A DNA stretch of 64,000 nt from Aquipuribacter sp. SD81 (lineage in GTDB: Bacteria; Actinomycetota; Actinomycetes; Actinomycetales; JBBAYJ01): the NCBI RefSeq assembly GCF_037153975.1, contig NZ_JBBAYJ010000004.1, positions 1 through 64,000 on the forward strand, in the 5' to 3' direction. Numbering within the stretch: the first letter of the stretch is position 1; each line of letters opens with the position of its first letter. The translations under genes were made by a program, and so were the position numbers. The notes under the pieces are model-generated. The model worked only from the letters and a program-made list of their open reading frames with translations, made no database searches and was not told the origin of the DNA. Positions 44,119 through 52,153 of the stretch are shown here, one piece after another.

Positions 44119-44143
44119 GTACCCGCGCCCGTGGTGTCCACAC
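44119..44143 (-). promoter_or_regulatory. Candidate SigB/SigF-type stress promoter for the 67-residue protein gene
   Basis: Minus strand: GTGT (44143-44140), 15-base spacer, GGGTAC (44124-44119), then 47 bases containing an AGGAGG site before GTG 44071. Unlike the other examples this one has a normal leader. Confidence 0.48.
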
Positions 44144-44205
44144 CTCGCCCTTGCGTCGGGCGGTCGTGGTCCTCCGTGCGACCGGGGCGCGCCCTGCTGG
44201 TCCCT

Positions 44206-44946
44206 CTACAGCCAGCGCGGCAGGGTGGGTAGGTCGCCATCGTCGGTGGCGAGCCGCGACCTGCCGGCGTCACGGCCCGCGAGCCACAGGACGAGCTCGG
44301 CGCGGGTGCCGCGGACGGTCGGGCCCGGCTCCGCCCCGAGCCGCGCCGTCACCTCGGCGTCGGTGGCGGCGAGCACGACGTTCGGGCAGCCGGCCTCGCG
44401 CGAGAGGGTGGCGGCCACGTCGGAGAGCAGCTCCTCGAGCAGGCCCGGCGGTGCGTCGGCGAGCGCGTCGGCGGGGTCGCCGAGCCCGAGGTCCGCGGCG
44501 TGGAGCCACACCTCGCGCGTGCGCAGCCACGGCAGCAGCGCGGCGCGCACGCGCGCGCCACGCCGGCCCCGTACCTCCGCGTCCCACGCGCCGTCCTCGC
44601 CCACCCCGACCAGGGCCCGGTCCAGCGCCGCCGCGCTGTCGCGCACGTCGGCGGCGAGCGCCGGCGCGGGCGCCGCGGCCGTCCGCGCGATGTCCGCGTC
44701 GCGCGCCTCCGGCGAGGCGTACATCGGGGTCTCGTCACCGGTGCGGGCCCAGTGCGCGAGCCGGCCGAGCGCCTCGGCGTTCCGCGCGACGTGGGCGACG
44801 ACGTGCGCCCGCGTCCACCCGGGCAGCAGGCTCGGGGCACGCGCCGCCTCGTCGTCGAGCCCGTCGACGAGCCCGAGCAGCCGGCCGGTGCCCTCGCGCG
44901 CCCAGCGCAGCGTGGTGCCGGGGTCGTGGCGCGCCGCCCCCGCCAC
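44206..44946 (-). CDS. Mycothiol-dependent maleylpyruvate isomerase family protein
   Basis: A 246-residue protein with the DinB/MDMPI N-terminal fold: LLPGWTRAHVVAHVARNAEALGRLAHWARTG, with the metal-binding His in HVVAHVARN and the second in LRTREVWLHAADLGLG. The C-terminal MDMPI_C-like part (PTVRGTRAELVLWLAGRDAG) is complete. Relatives use mycothiol to isomerise maleylpyruvate or act on unknown thiol conjugates, consistent with an actinobacterial host. Neighbouring genes do not encode gentisate degradation, so the exact reaction is open. GTG 44946 is the start. Confidence 0.87.
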   Translation of the reverse strand: MAGAARHDPGTTLRWAREGTGRLLGLVDGLDDEAARAPSLLPGWTRAHVVAHVARNAEALGRLAHWARTGDETPMYASPEARDADIARTAAAPAPALAADVRDSAAALDRALVGVGEDGAWDAEVRGRRGARVRAALLPWLRTREVWLHAADLGLGDPADALADAPPGLLEELLSDVAATLSREAGCPNVVLAATDAEVTARLGAEPGPTVRGTRAELVLWLAGRDAGRSRLATDDGDLPTLPRWL

Positions 44947-44949
44947 GCC

Positions 44950-45267
44950 TCAGCCCTCGAGCCGGCGCAGCCGCGTGACGTCCGGGTCGCCCTCGATGAG
45001 CCGCGGCAGGTGCTCGCGGAGGTCGAGCACCCACGGCGTGCGGTCGTGGGCGGCGTGCGCGGCCGCGTCGGCCCACTCCTCGACGAAGGTGAGACGCAGC
45101 GGGTCGTCGGGGTGCTCGTGGAGGTCGTAGCGCAGGCAGCCGTCCTCGGTGCGTGTCAGCCCGGCGAGCGTGAGCAGGCGCTGCCGCAGCTCCGCCAGGC
45201 CGTCGGCACGCGCCGTGAAACCCACCACGAGCACGAGGGGACCGTCCGTCACCACGTCGTCACCCAC
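44950..45267 (-). CDS. Antibiotic biosynthesis monooxygenase (ABM) domain protein
   Basis: A 105-residue ferredoxin-like-fold protein of the ABM family: LVLVVGFTARADGLAELRQRLLTLAGLTRTEDGCLRYDLHEHPDDPLRLTFVEEWADAAAHAAHD is its core, described here by first strand LVLVVGFTA and strand FVEEWAD. ABM proteins are small cofactor-free oxygenases or heme-degrading enzymes (quinol monooxygenases and relatives). Substrate unknown. It lies three bases upstream of the MDMPI-family gene, so the two are likely one operon. Confidence 0.85.
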   Translation of the reverse strand: MGDDVVTDGPLVLVVGFTARADGLAELRQRLLTLAGLTRTEDGCLRYDLHEHPDDPLRLTFVEEWADAAAHAAHDRTPWVLDLREHLPRLIEGDPDVTRLRRLEG

Positions 45268-45304
45268 GCAACCAGCGTACGGGGCGCACGCCTACCCTGC
45301 CCCG

Positions 45305-45952
45305 GTGCCGACCGCGACGCCCGTGAGCCCGAGCGCGCTCGCGGGCCTCGTCGTGTCGCGCTGCGGACCGCTGCTCGACACCGCCCGCGAGCGCGGCGTC
45401 GCCGTGAGGGTGGGCGTCGACGGCGCCCTCGACGACACGACCGGGCCCCTCGCCGACCTCGTCGCCGAGGCGGCTCTCGCCGCGGGCGTCGGGGTCGTGA
45501 GGGTCCGGGCGCGGGACTTCCTCCACCGCCGCTCGGTGCGCCTCGAGCACGGCGCCGGCGACGTCGACACCGCCTACGAGCGGTGGGTGGACTGGGCCGC
45601 GCTGCAGCGGGAGGTGCTGGAGCCGCTCGCCGACCCCGCGCGGCTCGGTTGGCTGCCGCGCCTGCGGGACCCGGACGACGACCGTCCCGCCCGCGAGGCC
45701 GTCCGGCCTGCGGCACCGGGCGTGCTGGCCGTCGTCGACGGGCCGTACCTGCTGCGCTGGGAGCTGGCCGGGGACCTCGACCTCGTGCTCCACCTCGACA
45801 CCTCCGACGCGGCCCTGCGGCGCGCGGTCCCGGAGGGGGACCCGAGGCCGGGGGCGTGGCGCCGCTACGTCGAGGAGACGGACCCGGCCGGGCGCGCCGA
45901 CCTCGTGGTGCGGGCCGAGCACCCGGGGCGACCGGCGCTGCTCAGCGGCTGA
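45305..45952 (+). CDS. Uridine-kinase-like protein with a degenerate P-loop
   Basis: A 215-residue protein. The order of elements matches actinobacterial uridine-kinase-like proteins: VAVRVGVDGALDDTTGPLADLV (about residues 33-53) in the P-loop position, VGVVRVRARDFLHRRSVRLEHG, YERWVDWAALQREVLEPL, GVLAVVDGPYLLRWELAGDLDLVLHLD and RRYVEETDP. The glycine-rich loop GxxxxGKT is replaced by GALDDTTG, without the lysine, so ATP phosphate transfer in the normal way is doubtful. GTG 45305 is the best start. The last 11 bases overlap the convergent GGDEF gene. Function unknown; possibly a nonenzymatic paralogue. Confidence 0.7.
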   Translation: MPTATPVSPSALAGLVVSRCGPLLDTARERGVAVRVGVDGALDDTTGPLADLVAEAALAAGVGVVRVRARDFLHRRSVRLEHGAGDVDTAYERWVDWAALQREVLEPLADPARLGWLPRLRDPDDDRPAREAVRPAAPGVLAVVDGPYLLRWELAGDLDLVLHLDTSDAALRRAVPEGDPRPGAWRRYVEETDPAGRADLVVRAEHPGRPALLSG

Positions 45953-47807
45953 GGACGGTCTCCTGCCGCGCGGACGGCACGACGCCCTCGCGCTTGGAGC
46001 GGTACATCTCCCGGTCGGCCCGGGCGAGCACGACCGACGCGTCCTCGGGCGCGCTGCCGCCGGACGGGTGCGCCACCCCGATGCTCATGCCCACCTCGAC
46101 GAGACCCGCGCTGGTGGCGATCGGCGCCCGCACCGCCGCCCGCAGCCGGTCGGCCACGACCGGCACCTCGGCGGGCGCGAGCCCCTCGCACAGCACGACG
46201 AACTCGTCGCCCCCGAGCCGGGCGACCGTGTCGCTCGGCCGGACCGCGCCGTGCAGCCGCTCCGCGACCGTGACGAGCACCTCGTCGCCGACCGTGTGGC
46301 CGTGGGTGTCGTTGACGTGCTTGAAGCGGTCGAGGTCGCAGAACAGCAGGGCGTGAGTCGACCCGTCGCGGGCCGCCACCGCGAGGGCGTGCCCGAGTCG
46401 CTCGACGAGCAGCACCCGGTTCGCGAGGCCGGTGAGGGCGTCGTGCAGCGCCATCGCCGTCAGGCGCTCCTCGACGGCCCGGCGCTCGCTGAGGTCCTCG
46501 ACCTGGCACACCAGCTGCCGCCCGCCGTCCGCGGCCGTCACGGCCCCGACCGACACCGCACCCCACAGCTCGTCGCCGCGGCGGTGCGCGAAGCGCAGCG
46601 TCACCCTCGCGTTCGCGCGCTCGCCCAGGAGGACGGCGCGGCGGACCTCGTCGGCCTCGGCGACGTCGTCCGGGTCGAGCACCGCCGCGAGGGGGCGGCC
46701 GAGCAGCTCGCCGCGGCTGCGGCCGAGCCACGCGCAGCAGGCGGGGTTGACGTCGACCCACGTGCCGTCGCCGTCGACGACGGCCATCGGGGTCGGCGCC
46801 TGCGAGAAGGCGCTGCGGAAGCGCTCCTCGCTGCTGCGCAGCGCCGCCTCGCGGCGACGGCGCTCGGTGACGTCCTCCATGACGACGACGGCGCCGAGGA
46901 GCGTGCCGTCGGAGGCGACGAGCCGCCGCGCGTCGGCCACGGCCGTGCGCGGCCCGTGCCCGGTGGCCACGATGACGAACTCCGCCCCCTCCACCTGCCC
47001 CTCGACGAGCGCCCGCAGCAGCGGCACCCGCTCCGGCGTGAGCGGCGTGGTCCCGTCGGGCTCGAACAGGTCGTAGTGCGCGGGCAGGTCGGAGGGGGCG
47101 AGGGTGGGGTCGGCGTCCACGCCGTGCCAGCCGCGGGCGGTCCGGTTGAAGTGGGTGACGTGCCCGCCGGCGTCGCACACGACGATGCCGACCGCCACGG
47201 ACTCCAGGACGGTGTCGAGGAGCTCGGCGCGCTCCTCCAGGGTCGCGTGCACGAGGGCCATGAGGTCGCGCTGCTCGGCGAGCTCCACCGCCTGGTGGGC
47301 GTGGGACCGGCTCTCGCGCTGGCGCTCGAACAGCGCCACGACGAGCGCGGCGCAGTCGTGCAGCCGCTGCAGCTGCCGCTGCGTCAGCGTGCGGGCGACG
47401 GTGTCGAACACGCACAGGGTCCCGAGCACGTGCCCGGCCGGGGTCAGCAGGGGCACCGAGGCGTAGAAGCGCACGGCCGCGTAACGGCCCGTCACCCACG
47501 GGTTGGCCGCGAAGCGGACGTCGAGGCTGGCGTCCGGGACCCAGACCGCCGCGCCCGCGCGCACGGTCACGTCGCACATGGAGTCCGCGCGGGCCGAGTC
47601 CGCCCCGTCGAAGCCGACGGTCGTGAGCTGGCACTGCCGGGACGCGTCGAGCAGGTTGAGCGTGGCGGTCGGCACGCCCGCGACGTCCGCGGCCAGGCGG
47701 ACCACGGCCTCCAGCTCGGCGGAGGCGGGGGTGTCGAGCACCCCGTAGCCGTGGAGCTCCTCGAGCCGCGCGCGCTCCCGCGCGTCGTACACGTCCTCAG
47801 CGCCCAC
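45942..47807 (-). CDS. GAF-PAS-PAS-GGDEF diguanylate cyclase
   Basis: A 621-residue soluble signalling protein. A GAF domain (about residues 20-165, ending near VLGTLCVFD) is followed by two PAS domains (about 200-330, ending VVMEDVTERRRREAAL, and about 340-455, ending CQVEDLSERRAVEERL). The GGDEF domain (about 465-610) begins HDALTGLANR, has the DLDRFKHVNDTHGH substrate strand and an intact RLGGDEFVVL active site, so it should make cyclic di-GMP from GTP. No RxxD inhibitory site is seen. No EAL domain is attached. GTG 47807 follows an AGGAG-like site. Confidence 0.92.
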   Translation of the reverse strand: MGAEDVYDARERARLEELHGYGVLDTPASAELEAVVRLAADVAGVPTATLNLLDASRQCQLTTVGFDGADSARADSMCDVTVRAGAAVWVPDASLDVRFAANPWVTGRYAAVRFYASVPLLTPAGHVLGTLCVFDTVARTLTQRQLQRLHDCAALVVALFERQRESRSHAHQAVELAEQRDLMALVHATLEERAELLDTVLESVAVGIVVCDAGGHVTHFNRTARGWHGVDADPTLAPSDLPAHYDLFEPDGTTPLTPERVPLLRALVEGQVEGAEFVIVATGHGPRTAVADARRLVASDGTLLGAVVVMEDVTERRRREAALRSSEERFRSAFSQAPTPMAVVDGDGTWVDVNPACCAWLGRSRGELLGRPLAAVLDPDDVAEADEVRRAVLLGERANARVTLRFAHRRGDELWGAVSVGAVTAADGGRQLVCQVEDLSERRAVEERLTAMALHDALTGLANRVLLVERLGHALAVAARDGSTHALLFCDLDRFKHVNDTHGHTVGDEVLVTVAERLHGAVRPSDTVARLGGDEFVVLCEGLAPAEVPVVADRLRAAVRAPIATSAGLVEVGMSIGVAHPSGGSAPEDASVVLARADREMYRSKREGVVPSARQETVLSR

Positions 47808-47920
47808 CGTCCTGCTCCTCCTCCCCCTGGTCGAGGGAGGTCATCGGCACGACGGTTGGTCCTCCTGAGCGACCCGCGCTGGGCCGGACGGGTGACGTCC
47901 CGACGGGTCGGGCGGGCGGG

Positions 47921-48955
47921 TCAGAGCCGGTGGTGCGCGAGAAGCCGCCGGGCGGTCTCCTGGTCGCTGTCGCGCAGGGCGGGCGGGTCGAGCACGAAGG
48001 AGCCGGCGCCCGCCACCGCGAGGACGAGGCCGACGCGCTCGGCCACGGGCGGCAGGACGTCCGCCGCGAGCAGGACACCGTCCTCGTCGGCGGCCTCGAC
48101 GCGGACCTCCTCGGCGAAGCGCTCGACCACCCAGGCGCGCTCGGCGGGCAGGACGAGGCGCACGGTCGTCGGCGTGCGGGCGGCGGCCATGCGCTCCTCG
48201 GCGTCGGCCGGCCGCTCGAAGGTCTGCTCGAGGACCTCGTGCTCGCGCACGCCCGAGACGAGGTACGTGCGGGGACGCCCGTCGGCGTCCAGCGGGCCGG
48301 CGTCGACCTCGTAGCCGCGTCGCGTGCTGACGACCCGGTACGGCTCCACGACCCGCTCCACCACACCGGGGTGCCAGGCTCGCGCGTACACCAGCCGGAC
48401 GCGTCGGTGCGCGGTCGCGGCGGAGCGCAGGTCCGCGGCGACGTCGGCACCGACGAGCACGGACCCCCCGAGGACCGGCTGCCCGTCGGGGCCCGCCGCC
48501 GTGGCGAGCCCGTCGACGCCGCCGAGCACCGACGCACCGAGCCGGTCCACCGCGGACGCGAGCGCGGCGTTGCCCGGCTCGAGCGCCGACAGCTCCGAGG
48601 CCGCGCGGTACAGCACGCCGAGCTCGGCCGGGGAGAGGAACGCGACGCCGAGCTCGTCGAGCGGGCTGTCGTCGACGAGCCGCACGGTCGTGGCCGCCGC
48701 GAGGTCGGCCTCGGCGAGGTCGCCACCCGGTCCGGGGGCGAGGAACTCCAGCGCGCACGAGCGCAGCCCGACCGCGCCGGCGTCGACGACGTCGGCGAGG
48801 AAGAACACCTCGAGCTCCTCGCGCAGCTGCGCCTCCCCCACCTCCAGCTCGGCGGCGAGGTCCCCGATAGGGAGGCCGTCGGGGTGGTGGCGCAGCACGT
48901 GCAGCGCGCGCGGCACGTGCGCGAGCCGGCTCGCGTAGCGGGCGACGCCGCTCAC
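47921..48955 (-). CDS. WYL-domain transcriptional regulator (PafC-like)
   Basis: A 344-residue protein with an N-terminal winged-helix (LAHVPRALHVLRHHPDGLPIGDLAAELEV) and a central WYL domain (about residues 155-240: AATAHRRVRLVYARAWHPGVVERVVEPYRVVSTRRGYEVDAG split by the conserved EPYRVV). The C-terminal WCX part follows (VRLVLPAERAWVVERFAEEV). The start codon overlaps the stop of its partner (GTGA). Tandem WYL proteins resemble PafB/PafC, which activate DNA-damage genes in mycobacteria. Proteasome-accessory genes that usually accompany pafBC are absent, so the orthology is uncertain. Confidence 0.82.
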   Translation of the reverse strand: MSGVARYASRLAHVPRALHVLRHHPDGLPIGDLAAELEVGEAQLREELEVFFLADVVDAGAVGLRSCALEFLAPGPGGDLAEADLAAATTVRLVDDSPLDELGVAFLSPAELGVLYRAASELSALEPGNAALASAVDRLGASVLGGVDGLATAAGPDGQPVLGGSVLVGADVAADLRSAATAHRRVRLVYARAWHPGVVERVVEPYRVVSTRRGYEVDAGPLDADGRPRTYLVSGVREHEVLEQTFERPADAEERMAAARTPTTVRLVLPAERAWVVERFAEEVRVEAADEDGVLLAADVLPPVAERVGLVLAVAGAGSFVLDPPALRDSDQETARRLLAHHRL

Positions 48956-49947
48956 CGCGCGCCACCCAGCACGCCGAGGAGGTGCGTCCGCACCTGCTCG
49001 CGCAGGTCCTCCGGCCCGACGAGCCGCACGCGGCTGCCCAGCTCGTACAGCCGGCCGCGGAACGCCTCGCGGTGCGTGACGGGCACGCGCAGCAGCACGG
49101 GCAGGTCGACGTCGTCGGGACCCGGTGGGTCCGGCAGCACCTCGGCCGCACCCAGCATGGCCCGCACGTGCGGCACGTGCTCCGGCGCCGTCCGCAGCAG
49201 CGCGTCCACCGGCGGGTCGACCTCCCACGTGACGGGGTCGATGGCGAGGTGCGCGCCGGGGGGCACAGGCTCGGCGGTGCCGGGTCGGTCCAGCCTCACC
49301 CCCGTCATGCGGTCGAGCCGGAAGGTCTTCACGTCCGCGCCCCGCCCGTCCTGCGCGGCGCCCACCACCTCACGGGCCCGCAGGTACCACCCGCCCGCAC
49401 GGAGGTGGACCTGGTACGGGTGCACGACGCGGGCGGTCCCGCGGTACGTGAAGCGCAGCAGGCAGCGGCGCGCGACCGCCCGCTGGACCGTCTCCGGGTC
49501 GCCCGCACCCGAGGTGCGCGGCACGAAGCCCGCTTCACGGTCGGCGTCGTCCCCGAGGCCGGACAGGTCGGCCGCCCGCGCGACCCGCTGCAGCTCGGCC
49601 TGCTCCTCCACGGAGAACTGCACGCGCAGGCGCAGGTCCGCGGCGAGCAGCCGGTAGGCGGCCGGGTCGCCCGGCGACGCGACGTTGCGGATCTCCCAGC
49701 CGAGGCGCGTGAGGTGGCCGATGTCGCGCGTCAGCTGCCGTCGACGGTCCTCGACGTCCTCGGCGCCGTACCCGACGTGGGCGAGGAGCCGGTCTGTGGT
49801 GGCCGTGCGCCCCGGCGAGCGCGACAGCACGAAGAGGATCTGCGTGAGCCGCTCCATGGGCCCGCGCTGGTCCCGCCCGCCCGCGGCGGGAGCCCGCCCG
49901 GCCGCCCCCGAGCCGGCGCGCACGTCCGAGCCCACGTCCCCGTCCAC
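48952..49947 (-). CDS. WYL-domain transcriptional regulator (PafB-like)
   Basis: A protein of 331 residues from GTG 49947 or 301 from ATG 49857 (MERLTQILF), the latter fitting the family start better. An N-terminal helix-turn-helix (LLAHVGYGAEDVEDRRRQLTRDIGHLTRLGWEI) precedes a WYL domain (FTYRGTARVVHPYQVHLRAGGWYLRARE) with the RxxxPY-type ligand pocket and a C-terminal WCX-like domain. It overlaps its paralogue by four bases, forming a two-gene unit whose products may form a heterodimer. Ligand unknown; single-stranded nucleic acid is known for some WYL proteins. Confidence 0.82.
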   Translation of the reverse strand: MDGDVGSDVRAGSGAAGRAPAAGGRDQRGPMERLTQILFVLSRSPGRTATTDRLLAHVGYGAEDVEDRRRQLTRDIGHLTRLGWEIRNVASPGDPAAYRLLAADLRLRVQFSVEEQAELQRVARAADLSGLGDDADREAGFVPRTSGAGDPETVQRAVARRCLLRFTYRGTARVVHPYQVHLRAGGWYLRAREVVGAAQDGRGADVKTFRLDRMTGVRLDRPGTAEPVPPGAHLAIDPVTWEVDPPVDALLRTAPEHVPHVRAMLGAAEVLPDPPGPDDVDLPVLLRVPVTHREAFRGRLYELGSRVRLVGPEDLREQVRTHLLGVLGGAR

Positions 49948-49976
49948 GCGTGCATGCTGCCCGTAGGGTGCGGGCC

Positions 49977-50837
49977 GTGCACGTGGCGGGTCTGGGTGCG
50001 AGCCTCCTCAAGGGCTGTGCGCCGGCCCACCCGGACGTGCTCCGTCTCACCGGCTCGGGCCCGGTCGGGGACCGCCGCTACTGCGTCGTCGACCTCGACG
50101 CCCGCGGCGGGGCGCGCGTGCTGCGCACCGTGCAGAACGGGCCGCTGCTCGCGCTGCGCGCCGCGGAGCGGGACGGCGTGCTGACCGTGACCGTGCCGGG
50201 GCGAGGACCCGTCACCGGCCGTGTCCCCGACGAGGCGGCGGCGCCGGGGCGCACGGTGACGGCGGAGTACTGGGGCCGCCCGCGCGAGGTGGAGCTCCTC
50301 GACGGGCCGTGGGCCGCCGCGCTCGGCGCCCACCTCGGCCGCCCGGTCGCGCTCGCCCGGGCCCGACCCCGCGACGTCGTGTACGGCGGCGGGGTCACCC
50401 TCGTCACGACGTCGGCGCTCGCGGAGCTCGCGCGTCGTGCGCGCTCCGCCGGGCACGCCGGCGTCCCGGACCCCGACGACGAGTCGGCCCTCGTCGCCGA
50501 CGCGGAGCGGTTCCGCGCCACCGCGGTGCTCGCCACCGGCCCGGACGGCGACGTCGGGGCCTTCCCCGAGGACGGGTGGTGCGGTCGACGTCTCGTGCTC
50601 GGCGACGGGCCGGACGCGCCCGTCCTCGCCGTGTCCGCGCCGGTCGCCCGGTGCGCGGTCGTGCGCATGCGACCGGGCGACGGCCGGCGTGAGGCGTGGG
50701 ACCCGCTCGCCCTGCTCGCGCCCGACCGCACGCGGGACACCGCGACGGGCCGGGAGGTCGTCATGGGGGTCGAGGCGGAGGTCGTGCGGCCCGGGCTCCT
50801 CCGGGTCGGGGCGCCGGTCACGGTGCTCCCCGGGTAG
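49977..50837 (+). CDS. MOSC-domain protein
   Basis: A 286-residue protein with the N-terminal MOSC beta-barrel start (VHVAGLGASLLKGCAPAHPDVLRLTGSGPVGDRRYCVVD type, LTGSGPVGDRRY being the clearest part) and a C-terminal MOSC domain (RRLVLGDGPDAPVLAVSAPVARCAVVRM). MOSC proteins deliver sulfur to molybdenum cofactor or reduce amidoximes. The conserved MOSC cysteine appears as ARCAVVRM. No molybdopterin gene is nearby. GTG 49977 is preferred to 49950 as it begins with the conserved beta strand. It is divergent from the WYL pair with a gap of 29 bases. Confidence 0.75.
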   Translation: MHVAGLGASLLKGCAPAHPDVLRLTGSGPVGDRRYCVVDLDARGGARVLRTVQNGPLLALRAAERDGVLTVTVPGRGPVTGRVPDEAAAPGRTVTAEYWGRPREVELLDGPWAAALGAHLGRPVALARARPRDVVYGGGVTLVTTSALAELARRARSAGHAGVPDPDDESALVADAERFRATAVLATGPDGDVGAFPEDGWCGRRLVLGDGPDAPVLAVSAPVARCAVVRMRPGDGRREAWDPLALLAPDRTRDTATGREVVMGVEAEVVRPGLLRVGAPVTVLPG

Positions 50838-50893
50838 GACCGGCCGACGGGGACGGACGGACCGGGACGGGTCGGGGCTGCGAGACTGGGTGC

Positions 50894-51355
50894 GTGTTCG
50901 AGCAGATCGGCGGGCTCCCCCTGCACCCCCTGGTCGTCCACGCCGTCGTGGTGCTGCTGCCGCTGGGCGCGCTCGGGGCGGTCGCGGTCGCGGTGCGGCC
51001 GCGCTGGGCCCGGCCCTACGGCCCGCTCGTCGCCGGTGTCGCGGTCGTGGCCGCGCTCGCCGCCGTCGTCGGGGTCGAGGCCGGCGAGGCGCTGGAGGCG
51101 CGGCTCGGCTACACCGGGGACGCGCTCGAGCTCTTGAGCGAGCACGGGCGCTGGGGGCTGTGGACGCGCAACCTCACCCTCGCCTTCGCGGCCCTCGCGG
51201 TGGCGGCGAGCGTGCTGCAGCGCCGCACGCGCACCGCCCCGGCACGGGTCGCGGCCGCGCTCGCCGCGCTCGTCGGCGTCGCCGCCACGGTGTTCGCCGT
51301 CCTGGCCGGCGACTCCGGCGCGCAGTCGGTGTGGGGGTTCGTGCTGCAGGCGTGA
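50894..51355 (+). CDS. DUF2231 family membrane protein
   Basis: A 153-residue protein with four hydrophobic segments. FEQIGGLPLHPLVVHAVVVLLPLGALGAV at the start contains the LHPLVVHAVV pattern typical of DUF2231, and GYTGDALELLSEHGRWGLWTRNL carries the second conserved region (HxxxG). Function unknown; relatives have been suggested to bind heme or metals. GTG 50894 gives the standard start. It lies 56 bases after the MOSC gene on the same strand. Confidence 0.82.
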   Translation: MFEQIGGLPLHPLVVHAVVVLLPLGALGAVAVAVRPRWARPYGPLVAGVAVVAALAAVVGVEAGEALEARLGYTGDALELLSEHGRWGLWTRNLTLAFAALAVAASVLQRRTRTAPARVAAALAALVGVAATVFAVLAGDSGAQSVWGFVLQA

Positions 51356-51392
51356 CGCCTCGGCCGCGCTGTCCGGCCGCGCGCCGAAGGGG

Positions 51393-51557
51393 TCAGTCGC
51401 GGGCGACGGTGGACCGCAGCCGCAGCCAGCCCCACACGGCCGTGCCGACGAAGAGCACGAGGCCGATGACGAGCAGCCAGAACAGGCCCTCGATGACGGC
51501 GCCGAGCACGGTGACCACGAGCCACAGCACGAGCAGGAGGACGAGCAGCGCCTTCAT
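51393..51557 (-). CDS. Tiny membrane protein (54 residues)
   Basis: A 54-residue protein of two hydrophobic helices (about residues 2-20 and 22-44) ending in a basic tail RLRSTVARD. Its ATG overlaps the stop codon of the CDP-alcohol phosphatidyltransferase gene (ATGA), which strongly suggests it is translated with it. Small membrane partners next to phospholipid enzymes are common. No family recognised. Confidence 0.6.
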   Translation of the reverse strand: MKALLVLLLVLWLVVTVLGAVIEGLFWLLVIGLVLFVGTAVWGWLRLRSTVARD

Positions 51558-52153
51558 GGTCCGCCACGGTAGGCGCCGAGGAACAGGTACGCGACATCTC
51601 GCCCGAACGACCACACGAGCGCGGCCAGCGCCGCGGCGCACGCCGTGACGGCGACCGCGACCGGGACGGCCGGCGCCGCGACGACCAGCACCGACGTGAG
51701 CAGGGCCGGCCCCTGGAGCGCCGCCACCACCCGCCGTGCGAGCGAGTACGGCAACGGGCGCCGCAGCCGCGGCTGCACGAGCCCCGCCGTCACGAACGCG
51801 TAGCGGGCCAGGCCCGCAGCCAGCACCCACCAGCCGACCACGGGGGCCGCGGCGACCGCCAGGACGAGGACCGTCGCCGCGTCGGTCTCCTCGTCGAGAC
51901 GCGCCCCGCGCGCCGTGACGACCGTGCGACGGGCCACGGCGCCGTCGACGGCGTCGAGGACGAGCATCGGCACGGCCTGCGCGAGCAGGACCCACGCCCA
52001 CATCTGCGCCGCGAGGCCCTCGAGCGCCGGCCACACCGCGCCGCCAGGGCGCAGCAGCACGAGCGCGGCGGCCCCGACGAGCAGCCCGGCCCGCGTGAGG
52101 GTCACCCGGTCCGCCGGTGTCAGAGTGAGCCCGTGGACCTCGCGCGCGAGCAT
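51554..52153 (-). CDS. CDP-alcohol phosphatidyltransferase family protein
   Basis: A 199-residue membrane enzyme. The full catalytic signature is present: LDAVDGAVARRTVVTARGARLDEETD fits D-x2-DG-x2-AR-x8-G-x3-D-x3-D and would bind the CDP-alcohol and two metal ions. Six hydrophobic segments are visible. It makes a phosphodiester lipid from a CDP-linked alcohol and a second alcohol; the substrates cannot be deduced. ATG 52153 overlaps the start of the divergent dehydrogenase gene by 21 bases. Adjacency to a PTPS/glycosyltransferase/flippase cluster suggests the product is a conjugated membrane lipid (inference). Confidence 0.87.
   Translation of the reverse strand: MLAREVHGLTLTPADRVTLTRAGLLVGAAALVLLRPGGAVWPALEGLAAQMWAWVLLAQAVPMLVLDAVDGAVARRTVVTARGARLDEETDAATVLVLAVAAAPVVGWWVLAAGLARYAFVTAGLVQPRLRRPLPYSLARRVVAALQGPALLTSVLVVAAPAVPVAVAVTACAAALAALVWSFGRDVAYLFLGAYRGGP

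Noticed and set aside
45292-45297. GGGTAG as a stress-type -10 for the ABM gene
   Set aside because: Sixth base does not fit and no -35-like GTxT lies at the needed distance.
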